Origin: CAZABC01 sp964483405
GTDB lineage: Bacteria > Chloroflexota > Limnocylindria > Limnocylindrales > CSP1-4
DNA: 43,116 nucleotides
NCBI GenBank assembly: GCA_964483405.1
Contig: CAZABC010000021.1
Coordinates: forward strand, 1 to 43,116
Reading direction: 5' to 3'
Part shown: piece by piece, positions 16,974-24,546 of the stretch
Layout of the letters: each line of letters begins with the position of its first letter
Numbering within the stretch: the first letter of the stretch is position 1
Notes under the pieces: generated by a model
Told to the model about the DNA's origin: nothing
Seen by the model: only the letters and a program-made list of their open reading frames with translations
Database searches by the model: none
Made by a program: the position numbers and the translations under genes

Positions 16974-18460
16974 CGGTCGATCTCCTTGTCGGCGGCGGCG
17001 AGGATCCGGTCCAGCTCGGCACGCTGGGCCGCCTCGAGGGGCTCGGGATGGTGGTTCGCCCGGATCCACTGGACGCGCTCCCGAGCGACCTCGACCGGGT
17101 CGCGATAGCCGCCGTGCTCGGCGGGCTCGTGGTTGAGCCCGCGCCGGAGCGACGTCCGCATGTGGGTCCGGGTGTGCTCCTGGGCGAGGAAGTGGCCGGC
17201 CGGCCCGACCGCCGCGACGGCGTCGAGGGCGAGCGTCTCGTCGTCGACGTCGAGCGGCATCAGGGCGTGCCGGGCGCGCTGGTAGATATCGTCGTCGAGC
17301 AGGAGCCCCTCCGGGTACAGGAGCGTGTAGGTCCGGTCGAGGCCCATCCCGGTCACGATCTCGGGGCCGGCGAGGCCGGCCATCAGGGGGTCGAGGACCA
17401 CCTCGGCCGCGGCGAGCCACGTCCCGGCCTCGGCCGCGTCGGTGCCGTAGCAGGCGCCGAGCGACGGGACCCCCCAGTGGTGGGCCATCTCGACCGGGGC
17501 GTAGCGGGTCCGGCTGTCGACCGAGTAGGTCACGTAGGCGCCGTTCCGCGGGTCGGCCCAGGCCTGCATGATCGAGTGGAAGACCGGCGCGCCCGGACAG
17601 GCGAGCTGGACGAGGACGCAGGCGCTGATGACCTCGGCGTCGCCGACGGCGAGCGCGCCCGCGAGGGTCGCCGGGGCGGTGGTCCCGAGCGTCGGCATGG
17701 CCAGGAAGCCGACCGGGATGCCGGCCTCGGCGAGGACGAGCGCTGCCTCGATGCCCTCGGTGTCCTGGACGAGCGGGGCGATCGTGCAGATGAGGTCGGA
17801 GAACGGCGGCCGCCCCCGGACGGCCTCGCGGCTGCCGGCGACGACGGTCGCCATCTCGACGACGTAGCGGGCCGACGCGGCGCCCATGACCGTCTCGGAC
17901 TGGACGTGCTTGACGGTGTTCTCGAACGAGGCGTCGACCTCGTGGAGCGGCGCCGTCCGCCCGAAGTCCTGGGCGCTGACCATCGGCCAGTAGAAGCCGA
18001 TCGACGGCAGGTAGTCGGCGATCCGGGCCATCTCGCCGACGTCGGCCTTGCGCGACGGGCGCTCGACCCGGGTGTCGAAGTCGATCGTCGCGACGCCGCA
18101 GCCGTCGGTCGTGAAGTAGCTGGTGCCCCGCTCGAGGTGGAGGTCGTACTCGGGGGCGCGGGCGCCGAGGGTGAAGGTCCGCGGGGCCGTCGCGAGCGCC
18201 CGCAGGACGAGATCCGGCGGCAACCGGACGACCTGGGTCGCCCGATCGACCCGGGCGCCGTGGCCGGCGAGGATCTCGAGCGCGGCCGCCGACGGGAACT
18301 TCACCCCGACCTCGTCGAGGATCCGGAGCGTCGCGTCCCGGAGCCGGTCGAGTTGGTCGTCGTCGAGGAGCCGGATCCGGTAGGCGGAGCGGATCGGCTC
18401 GAGTGGCGGGCGGGCGGAGGCCGCGCCGGACGAGGCCGGCGGTGTGGCGACGACGGTCAT
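16970..18460 (-). CDS. MttB-family methyltransferase homologue A (first in the array)
   Basis: 496-aa COG5598 protein. A short Ala/Pro leader is followed by the helix block (LLDDDQLDRLRDATLRILDE, about 31-50), the GTSYFTTDGCGVATIDFDTR segment (112-131), central barrel strands (GIPVGFLAMPTLGTTAPAT), and GPAGHFLAQEHTRTHM near the C-terminus. It starts at ATG 18460 with GGAAGGAG upstream and overlaps the PotC-like gene by 4 nt. The first catalytic-type gene thus follows the transporter directly, which ties the array to the imported substrate. No in-frame amber codon, so it belongs to the non-pyrrolysine MttB group, in which a glycine betaine methyltransferase (MtgB) has been characterised. The exact substrate is not deducible here. 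Confidence 0.88.
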   Translation of the reverse strand: MTVVATPPASSGAASARPPLEPIRSAYRIRLLDDDQLDRLRDATLRILDEVGVKFPSAAALEILAGHGARVDRATQVVRLPPDLVLRALATAPRTFTLGARAPEYDLHLERGTSYFTTDGCGVATIDFDTRVERPSRKADVGEMARIADYLPSIGFYWPMVSAQDFGRTAPLHEVDASFENTVKHVQSETVMGAASARYVVEMATVVAGSREAVRGRPPFSDLICTIAPLVQDTEGIEAALVLAEAGIPVGFLAMPTLGTTAPATLAGALAVGDAEVISACVLVQLACPGAPVFHSIMQAWADPRNGAYVTYSVDSRTRYAPVEMAHHWGVPSLGACYGTDAAEAGTWLAAAEVVLDPLMAGLAGPEIVTGMGLDRTYTLLYPEGLLLDDDIYQRARHALMPLDVDDETLALDAVAAVGPAGHFLAQEHTRTHMRTSLRRGLNHEPAEHGGYRDPVEVARERVQWIRANHHPEPLEAAQRAELDRILAAADKEIDR

Positions 18461-19296
18461 CGAGTGGCTCCTTCCGAGGCGGGACGCCCGGGCGGACCGG
18501 CGGCCCGGATCCGGGCCGCACGGCGCGCGTTCGCCGTCATCACCACGAGGATGACCAGGGCCGTCCCGACGACGACGATGGTCGAGATGGCGTTGATCTC
18601 CGGGGTGACGCCGAAGCGGATGCGCGAGTAGATGTAGAGCGGCAGCGTCGACGAGCCGACGCCGGCGTTGAACGAGGTGATGATCAGGTCGTCGAACGAC
18701 AGGGCGAACGAGATGAGGGCGCCCGCGGCGACGGCCGGGGCGATGAGCGGCAGCGTCACATGGAAGAAGGCCTGCCGCGGTGACGCCCCGAGATCGCGGG
18801 CGGCCTCCTCCATCCGCGGGTCGAGCGCGATCGCCCGCGACCGGACGATGATCGCGACGTAGCTGATCGAGAAGGCGATGTGGGCGATGGCGATCTGCCA
18901 CATCGAGCCGTTGGCCCCGAAGAGGAGGGCGAAGAACAGCAGCAGGCTGATGCCCATGACCACCTCGGGGGTGACCATCGGCAGCAGGATGAGCGTGTCC
19001 GAGGCGCCCGTCGCGGCCCCCGAGCGGAGCCGGGCGAGGCCCAGCCCGAGGAGCGTCCCGAGGGCGGTCGTCGCGACGACCGAGATGAGGGCCACCTGGA
19101 GCGTCACCCCGAGGGCCGACAGGAGCGCGTCGTTCGCGAAGAGCGCGGGGTACCACTCGAGGGTGAAGCCGCGCCAGATGAAGTTGCGCTTCGAGTCGTT
19201 GAAGCTGAACAGGATCAGGACGAGGATCGGGGCGAACAGGAAGACGTAGACCGCGAGGGCGTACAGGCCGAGGAGCGGGTTCCGATCGCGCCGCAT
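18457..19296 (-). CDS. potC: Spermidine/putrescine-type ABC transporter permease (PotC-like)
   Basis: 279-aa inner-membrane subunit with six predicted helices (first at about 9-31, FAPILVLILFSFN). The EAA loop reads MEEAARDLGASPRQAFFHVTLPLIAPAV (about 161-188), the contact site for the ATPase. The sequence NDSKRNFIWRGFTLEWYPALF in the first periplasmic loop is characteristic of PotC. The hydrophilic C-terminus (RRAARIRAAGPPGRPASEGATR) is longer than usual. The start overlaps the PotB-like stop by one base (TGATG) and its own stop overlaps MttB homologue A. Polyamine is the family substrate, but in this context a quaternary or methylated amine is equally possible. Confidence 0.9.
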   Translation of the reverse strand: MRRDRNPLLGLYALAVYVFLFAPILVLILFSFNDSKRNFIWRGFTLEWYPALFANDALLSALGVTLQVALISVVATTALGTLLGLGLARLRSGAATGASDTLILLPMVTPEVVMGISLLLFFALLFGANGSMWQIAIAHIAFSISYVAIIVRSRAIALDPRMEEAARDLGASPRQAFFHVTLPLIAPAVAAGALISFALSFDDLIITSFNAGVGSSTLPLYIYSRIRFGVTPEINAISTIVVVGTALVILVVMTANARRAARIRAAGPPGRPASEGATR

Positions 19297-20141
19297 CAGC
19301 CGATCACCTCGCGTCGGAGGATCCGGAGCCCGGCGACGGTCCCGCCGATCGTGACGACGATGAGCAGGAACCCGAGGGCGGCCCCGAACGGCCAGTCGCG
19401 GGCCGACAGGAAGAGCGTCTGGATGACCTTGGCGATCGTCGTCGTCTGGGCGCCGCCGAGCAGGTCCGGGGTCACGTAGTCGCCGATCGCGGGGATGAAG
19501 GTGAGCAGCGCCGCGGCGATGATCCCGGGCATCGTCAGCGGCAGGGTCACGTGCCAGAACGCCGCCCGGCCGCTCGCGTAGAGGTCACGAGCGGCCTGGA
19601 CGAGGGCCGGGTCGAGGCGGTCGATCGAGACGTACAGCGGCAGGATCGCGAACGGCAGGAAGCCGTAGGTCATCCCGAGGACGACCGCGAGGTCGGTGTA
19701 GAGGAGCTGGAGCGGCTCGGCCACGCCGAGCGCGCCGAGGATCCCGTTGATGACCCCGTTGTCGCGCAGCAGGATCATCCAGGCGTAGGTCCGGATGACC
19801 CAGCTCGTCCAGAACGGCAGCATGACGAGGACGAGCAGGAGCAGCTTGCGGCGACCGCCGTAGCGGCTGATCCAATAGGCGATCGGGTAGGCGATGACGA
19901 TCGAGCAGATCGTCGTCGCGAGGGCGTACTTGAGCGAGTTGGCGACGGTCGGCAGGAAGTCGGGCTCGAGCGCCCGGAGGTAGTTGTGGAGCCCGATCCG
20001 CTCGAAAAGGACCCCGCCGTACTGGTCGCGGCTGCCGAGGCTGACGACGAAGATGATCGCCAGCGGTACCGCGAAGAAGACGATGAGCCAGCCGAGACCC
20101 GGTCCGAGGAGGACCGCGTCCCGGAGCCGGTCGCGTCGCAT
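19296..20141 (-). CDS. potB: Spermidine/putrescine-type ABC transporter permease (PotB-like)
   Basis: 281-aa permease partner of the PotC-like subunit. Six hydrophobic segments are visible: about 11-33, 66-88 (YALATTICSIVIAYPIAYWI), 96-120 (LLLLVLVMLPFWTSWVIRTYAW), 140-165, 195-220 and 250-270. The EAA loop is DPALVQAARDLYASGRAAFWHVTLPLTMPG. The WTSWVIRTYAWM motif is typical for PotB. ATG 20141 sits 40 nt downstream of the binding-protein gene, the largest spacing within the transporter part of the operon. Confidence 0.9.
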   Translation of the reverse strand: MRRDRLRDAVLLGPGLGWLIVFFAVPLAIIFVVSLGSRDQYGGVLFERIGLHNYLRALEPDFLPTVANSLKYALATTICSIVIAYPIAYWISRYGGRRKLLLLVLVMLPFWTSWVIRTYAWMILLRDNGVINGILGALGVAEPLQLLYTDLAVVLGMTYGFLPFAILPLYVSIDRLDPALVQAARDLYASGRAAFWHVTLPLTMPGIIAAALLTFIPAIGDYVTPDLLGGAQTTTIAKVIQTLFLSARDWPFGAALGFLLIVVTIGGTVAGLRILRREVIG

Positions 20142-20181
20142 CGCCGTCCCTGCTCGCCGTCGCGCTCGCTGGACGCCCGGC

Positions 20182-21387
20182 TCAGGCGCCCGACCGGAGC
20201 TTGGTCCAGCGCTCGGTGTACTTCACCTCGTCGGCGCCGAGGTCGAGGATCTCCTGGAGCTTCTCGACCGTCGCCGCGTCGGGGTTGACGGTCGGGTCCT
20301 CGAGGATCGCCGGGTCGATGAACGCCTTGGCCGCCTCGTTCGGGCCCATGTAGCCGATGTAGTTGGTATTCGCCGCCGAGACCTCCGCGTCGAGCATGTG
20401 GTTGATGAAGAGGTGGGCCGCGATCGGGTGCTTCGCCCCGGCGAGCAGGACCATCGTGTCCGACCCGCGGACGCCGCCCTCCTCGGGGATGTAGTAGACG
20501 ACCGTCTCGCGCTCGACCTGGACCTGATAGACGTCGGCCCCCCAAGCGTGCATCAGCCAGGCGTCGCCGGTCGAGAGGACGCCGATGTCGTCGGTCGTGT
20601 ACGTCAAGAGGAGCGGCTTCTGCTCCTCGAGCAGCGCGAGCGCCTCGTCGAGCTGGGCGTCGTCGGTCGTGTTGATGCTGTAGCCGAGCCTGATCAGCGC
20701 GGCGGCGAAGACCTCGCGGCTGTCGTCGAGCATCGCCATCTTGCCGGCCCACCGGGGATCCCACAGCGCAGCCCACGAGGTCAGCTCGTCGGGGATCTGC
20801 GCCGTGTCGTAGGCGACGCCGGTCGTCCACCACATGTACGGCATCGAGTGCTGGTTGCCCGGGTCGTAGCCGGGGTCCTGCCACTCGGCGGCGAGGTTGA
20901 CCACGTTCGGGATGAGGCCGAGGTCGAGCGGCTCGATGAAGCCCTGGTCGACGTAGCCCTTGATGTAGGTCGAGGTCGGGAAGGTCACGTCGTAGCCGCT
21001 GTTGCCGGTGCTGATCTTGGCCGCCTGCGTCTCGGCGGAGTCGAAGAAGTCGTAGGTGACCTTGATGCCGTACTTGTCCTCGAACGACGAGATCGTGTCC
21101 TCGCCGATGTAGTCCGCCCAGTTGTAGACGTAGAGCTCCGATTCGGGCGACGGGACCGGGGTCGGTTCGGGCGACGAGCCCGAGGACCCGGCCGGCGTGG
21201 CCGACGCGGCTGGGCTCGGGACCGGGGTCGCGCCCGCCGAGCAGGCAGCGACGATCGGGCCCGCGGCGGCGACCGCCCCGATGCCGGCCATCCCGCGGAG
21301 GACCTCGCGCCGGGTCAGCGGCCGGCCACCGCGCGGCCGATAGGGCAGCGGCCGGCCGCCGGGCCGAATCAGACGTGGTGCGCTCAT
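20182..21387 (-). CDS. potD: PotD-like periplasmic/lipoprotein substrate-binding protein
   Basis: 401-aa binding protein of the spermidine/putrescine class. The N-terminus is a Tat-type signal with twin Arg (LTRREVLRGMAGIGAVAAAG, RR at 26-27) ending in a lipobox-like AACS, giving a lipidated Cys at 49. A Pro/Ser/Ala linker follows to about residue 83. The mature domain begins ELYVYNWADYIGEDTISSFEDKYG, a PotD/PotF hallmark, and includes MPYMWWTTGVAYDT and GDAWLMHAWGADVYQV. The aromatic-rich pocket suits cationic amines: polyamines in known members, perhaps betaine-like compounds here. ATG 21387 has GGAGGA upstream and overlaps the PotA-like stop. Surface lipidation suits a monoderm-like envelope. 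Confidence 0.92.
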   Translation of the reverse strand: MSAPRLIRPGGRPLPYRPRGGRPLTRREVLRGMAGIGAVAAAGPIVAACSAGATPVPSPAASATPAGSSGSSPEPTPVPSPESELYVYNWADYIGEDTISSFEDKYGIKVTYDFFDSAETQAAKISTGNSGYDVTFPTSTYIKGYVDQGFIEPLDLGLIPNVVNLAAEWQDPGYDPGNQHSMPYMWWTTGVAYDTAQIPDELTSWAALWDPRWAGKMAMLDDSREVFAAALIRLGYSINTTDDAQLDEALALLEEQKPLLLTYTTDDIGVLSTGDAWLMHAWGADVYQVQVERETVVYYIPEEGGVRGSDTMVLLAGAKHPIAAHLFINHMLDAEVSAANTNYIGYMGPNEAAKAFIDPAILEDPTVNPDAATVEKLQEILDLGADEVKYTERWTKLRSGA

Positions 21388-22808
21388 CGCCGTTCCTCCT
21401 CCGCTTCGGCCGGCGGGCGCGCCAGCACGAGCGCGTCCGCCGGTCGCCAGTGGATCCGGACCCGATCGCCCGGGTCGAGCCGTCCGGCCGACCGCGGGAC
21501 CACGACCGCCACGGTCAGGCCGCCGTCCGTCACGACCTGGTGGCTCACCGATGTGCCGAGATACGCCGACTGGGCCACGCGGCCCCGGATGATCGGAGCG
21601 CCGTCGGCGGCAGGCGTGCGGGCGGCGCCCGGCGCCCCGTCATCGCCGGGTGGGGCCCCCTCGCCGGGTGGGGCCCCCTCGCCGGGTGGGGCCCCCTCGC
21701 CGGGTGAGGCACTCCCGCCGGACGCCCCATCATCCGGCTCGATGCATACCGCCTCGGGCCGGATCGAGAGATCGACCGCGGCCCCGACCGGCAGCGCCAC
21801 CGGAGGACCGGCGCAGTGCTCCCCGCTCGAGAGCCGGATGACCGACCGCTCGCCCTCGAGCGAGGCGATCTCGCCCGCGAGGAGATTGGTCGTGCCGATG
21901 AAGTCGGCGACGAAGCGCGTCCTCGGCCGGTCGTAGAGCTCCTCGGGCGTGCCGAGCTGCTCGACGTGGCCGCGGTCCATGACCGCGATCCGGTCCGACA
22001 GGGCCAGCGCCTCCTCCTGGTCGTGGGTCACGTAGATGAAGGTGATCCCGACCTCGAGCTGGACGCGCTTGAGCTCGACCTGGAGCTGGCGACGGAGCTT
22101 GAGGTCGAGCGCGCCGAGCGGCTCGTCGAGGAGCAGGACCGTCGGCTCGCAGACGAGCGCCCGGGCCAGGGCGATCCGCTGCTGCTGGCCGCCCGAGAGC
22201 TGGTCGGGCCGGCGCTTGTCGTAGCCGGTGAGGCGGACGAGCTCAAGCGCTGCGCCGACGCGTCGCCGGACGTCGGCGTCGGCCGTCCCGCGGCGCCGCA
22301 GCCCGAAGGCCACGTTGTCGAAGACGCACAGGTGCGGGAAGAGCGCGTAGCTCTGGAAGACCATGTTGACCGGGCGCCGCTCGGGCGGCTCCATCGTGAT
22401 GTCGGTGCCGCGAAGCTCGATCCGGCCGCTCGTCGGCAGCTCGAAGCCCCCGATCATCCGGAGCGTCGTCGTCTTGCCGCAGCCCGACGGGCCGAGGAGC
22501 GAGAAGAACTCGCCGCTGCGGATGTCGAGCGAGATGGCGTCGACCGCGACGACCTCGCCGAAGACCTTCGTCAGCTCGCGGAGCCGGACCTCGACGCCGT
22601 CGCGACCGGGGGAGGTGCCGGGCGTCTCGGCGCGGGCGGGGCGGGCGCCGGGCGGGGCGGGCGGGGCCGCGGCGGGCGGCATGCCGGGGGCAGGGGCCGC
22701 GGCGGGCGGCATGTCGGGGGCAGGGGCCGCGGCGGGCGGCAAGTCGGCGTCCGCGCGCGCGGACCCGGCAGCGTGGTCCATCGGGGCCGGTGCGGGCGTC
22801 GTCGCCAC
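21384..22808 (-). CDS. potA: PotA-like ABC transporter ATP-binding protein with repeat insertions
   Basis: 474-aa ATPase, first gene of the operon. Walker A GPSGCGKTT (about 106-114), signature LSGGQQQRIALARAL (204-218), Walker B VLLLDEP (224-230), then YVTHDQEEALALSDRIAVM and a C-terminal TOBE region (SIRPEAVCIEP ... GDRVRIHWRPADALVL). Two low-complexity insertions are unusual. The first is an N-terminal tail of about 65 residues with a ten-residue repeat (PPAAAPAPxM). The second is a GEGAPP hexapeptide repeat inside the TOBE region (about residues 365-388). I chose GTG 22808 because AGAAGGAG lies just upstream; the frame remains open further but without such a site. It is about 100 residues longer than typical PotA. 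Confidence 0.9.
   Translation of the reverse strand: MATTPAPAPMDHAAGSARADADLPPAAAPAPDMPPAAAPAPGMPPAAAPPAPPGARPARAETPGTSPGRDGVEVRLRELTKVFGEVVAVDAISLDIRSGEFFSLLGPSGCGKTTTLRMIGGFELPTSGRIELRGTDITMEPPERRPVNMVFQSYALFPHLCVFDNVAFGLRRRGTADADVRRRVGAALELVRLTGYDKRRPDQLSGGQQQRIALARALVCEPTVLLLDEPLGALDLKLRRQLQVELKRVQLEVGITFIYVTHDQEEALALSDRIAVMDRGHVEQLGTPEELYDRPRTRFVADFIGTTNLLAGEIASLEGERSVIRLSSGEHCAGPPVALPVGAAVDLSIRPEAVCIEPDDGASGGSASPGEGAPPGEGAPPGEGAPPGDDGAPGAARTPAADGAPIIRGRVAQSAYLGTSVSHQVVTDGGLTVAVVVPRSAGRLDPGDRVRIHWRPADALVLARPPAEAEEERR
21643..21714. repeat. 18-bp in-frame repeat inside the PotA-like TOBE region
   Basis: TCGCCGGGTGGGGCCCCC occurs three times from 21643 with period 18, and a fourth diverged copy follows. 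It encodes GEGAPP hexapeptides on the minus strand, without breaking the frame. Confidence 0.9.
22663..22740. repeat. 30-bp in-frame repeat in the PotA-like N-terminal tail
   Basis: GGGGCCGCGGCGGGCGGC recurs at 22663, 22693 and 22723, with variable 12-nt parts between. On the minus strand it gives a ten-residue Pro/Ala repeat before the ATPase domain. Confidence 0.88.
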
Positions 22809-24090
22809 CGCGCTCCTTCTCCAGTCCGGTCCGCCGGCGGCTGCTGCCACCGCAGGACGACGGCCGAACGCTACCCGGCACGGGCCCGGTGGCGGTCGGG
22901 TCGTTTCACCACATCGAACAGCCACAGCGACGGACGGGTCGAATCTCCGCCGGGACTGCGCGCGACGGCAAGGGCCGTTCGGCGGGGGCCGTGCGGGTGC
23001 GTCGTGCGGGGCGGTCGCGCGAGGGCCACCCGGTGGAGGCGGCCCGGCGAGGGTCGTGCGGCGGGGTCGTGCGGCGGGGTCGTGCGGCGGGGTCGTGCGG
23101 CNNNNNNNNNNNNNNNNNNNNNNNNNNNNNNNNNNNNNNNNNNNNNNNNNNNNNNNNNNNNNNNNNNNNNNNNNNNNNNNNNNNNNNNNNNNNNNNNNNN
23201 NGCGAGGGTCGTGCGGCGGGGTCGTGCGGCGGGGTCGTGCGGCGGGGTCGTGCGGCAGCTGTGGTCTGTGAGGCTACGTTTTCGCGCATCCGGCACAAGC
23301 CGCAGACCGACCGTGTCGATCTGGGGTCTGGAAGGCCACGACGGGTGGGCATCGGCCTCGGTCTGCGTCCGTCCGTGGCCTCAGAGCCCACGATCGGAAC
23401 GTCGGTGGTGACGATGTCGGGATTCGCAGACTCGCGGGCCACGGTGGGCGCTCGGACCGCTCGGACGCTCGAGTGCTCAGGCGCTCGGGGCTCGAGCCGT
23501 ACAGGACGCTCGGCCGGTCAGGCCACGGCGGGCGCTCGGGCGACGCGCGGTCGGCCGAACGAGCCAGCGCTCGATGCGCGGTCACGGGTCGAGTGCATGG
23601 TCACTCCGAGCAGGAACGGGCCCCGGATGGCAGCGCCAGGGGCGGATCCGTCCAGCGGTGACCCTGAGGATCGACCGGCCCGTGCTCGGCACAGAGCCCG
23701 CCGTGCTCGGACACGCCTAATCGGACACCGTCGGGCCCGTTGTCGGCGCACCGTATGCGGATGGTGACCATGCAGCCGACGAACGAGCTTCTTGGTCGGT
23801 CGGACACGTGGGCAGATGTAATGAAGCCGGCAGCAGGGGACGCAGCAGATGCGGGCATGACCTGACGAGAGCCCCATCGTACGGGCAGCCCGGGTCGCGC
23901 CGAGGTGACGCGGGGCACCGTTCGGGCCGTGAGGGCTGTCACGCGTGCTCGAGGTCATCCGGCCGGCCCGGCCCGCGCCACCGCGGGCGATCCCGACCTG
24001 ACCCGCCAGACAAGGCGCGGCCGCTCGACGCGGCTCGGCCGCTCGTCGCGTCGGCGAGCGATACCTATGTCCTTACACCCATCTCGGCAG
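22809..24090. other. Long intergenic region with repeat and gap, no gene seen
   Basis: 1.3 kb between the divergent Pot/MttB operon and the molybdate locus. 22809-22925 should hold the operon promoter; TAGCGT (minus strand, 22868-22873) is a weak -10 candidate with no good -35. 23047-23256 is the 13-bp repeat with an N gap. About 23257-24060 has lower coding bias, some CGCTCGG-rich imperfect repeats (23450-23560), and no frame resembling a protein. I also saw no tRNA cloverleaf. A non-coding RNA cannot be excluded. Confidence 0.55.
23047..23256. repeat. 13-bp tandem repeat interrupted by a 100-N gap
   Basis: Unit CGGGGTCGTGCGG. The N run is 23102-23201. The 55 bases before it (23047-23101) equal the 55 bases after it (23202-23256), starting GCGAGGGTCG in both. 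A 55-nt shared end is what a k=55 de Bruijn assembly leaves. Confidence 0.92.
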
Positions 24091-24096
24091 TAGTAT
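24091..24096 (+). promoter_or_regulatory. -10 element of the molybdate operon, leaderless
   Basis: TAGTAT lies 6 nt before ATG 24103. The local sequence is AT-richer than its surroundings. ACCCA (24077-24081) and TGGGT (24098-24102) form a weak dyad around the hexamer that could be an operator for the regulator encoded just downstream. Confidence 0.5.
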
Positions 24097-24102
24097 CTGG
24101 GT

Positions 24103-24543
24103 ATGAATGCCGAACCGACCATCTACGGCCCGGTACTCCTCCGCGTCGGCCAGGCGGCCGAGATGCTCGGCGTGACGGTCGAGACGCTCCGGCGCTGGGA
24201 GACCGACGGCCGGATCGAGACCGTCCGCTCGCGGGGCGGCCAGCGCCTGATCGCGATCGAGGAGGTGACCCGGCTCCTGCGCGAACGGCGGCGCGAGGTC
24301 GCCGACCGGCCGATCGTCGGCCAGTCCGCCCGGAACCGGTTTCCGGGGATCATCACCCGCGTCGAGGCCGACCGCGTCGCCGCGGTCGTGGAAGTCCAGG
24401 CAGGCCCTCACCGGCTGGTCAGCCTTATGACCGCCGAGGCGGTCGCGGAGCTCGGGCTGCGGGTGGGCGACGACGCCGTCTGCGTCGTCAAGGCGACGAA
24501 CGTCGTCGTCGAGATCCCGTCGCGCCGCGAGACGCGCGGATAG
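24103..24543 (+). CDS. MerR-type HTH plus TOBE (molbindin) regulator
   Basis: 146-aa two-domain regulator. Residues about 12-62 are a MerR/excisionase-like helix-turn-helix (LRVGQAAEMLGVTVETLRRWETDGRI). Residues about 78-140 are a single TOBE/molbindin fold (RNRFPGIITRVEADRVAAVVEVQAG ... VGDDAVCVVKATNVVVEI), which binds molybdate or tungstate oxyanions. The combination is a minimal ModE analogue. It sits 3 nt before modA, so it most likely controls the operon in response to molybdate and is made from the same leaderless transcript. The role as repressor or activator is not determinable from sequence. Confidence 0.88.
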   Translation: MNAEPTIYGPVLLRVGQAAEMLGVTVETLRRWETDGRIETVRSRGGQRLIAIEEVTRLLRERRREVADRPIVGQSARNRFPGIITRVEADRVAAVVEVQAGPHRLVSLMTAEAVAELGLRVGDDAVCVVKATNVVVEIPSRRETRG

Positions 24544-24546
24544 GGC

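Noticed and set aside
12301..17022. A 1573-aa continuous open frame across three MttB homologues and the N gap
   Set aside because: It continues only because Ns and high GC leave the frame open. Each homologue has its own start with a 4-nt overlap, and upstream parts are antisense-like Arg/Pro-rich shadows in the wrong frame.
10858..18460. Possible pyrrolysine codons in the MttB-family genes
   Set aside because: All five proteins read through at family length with no in-frame TAG, so they belong to the non-pyrrolysine group.
22906..23442. Frames encoding Arg/Thr/Pro repeats around the third gap
   Set aside because: They are translations of the 13-bp repeat, whose unit is not a multiple of three, with no start site or protein-like sequence.
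23257..24090. Possible tRNA or small RNA gene in the lower-bias intergenic DNA
   Set aside because: I found no cloverleaf with conserved T-arm and CCA-proximal stem by eye. A tRNAscan-SE or Rfam search would decide.
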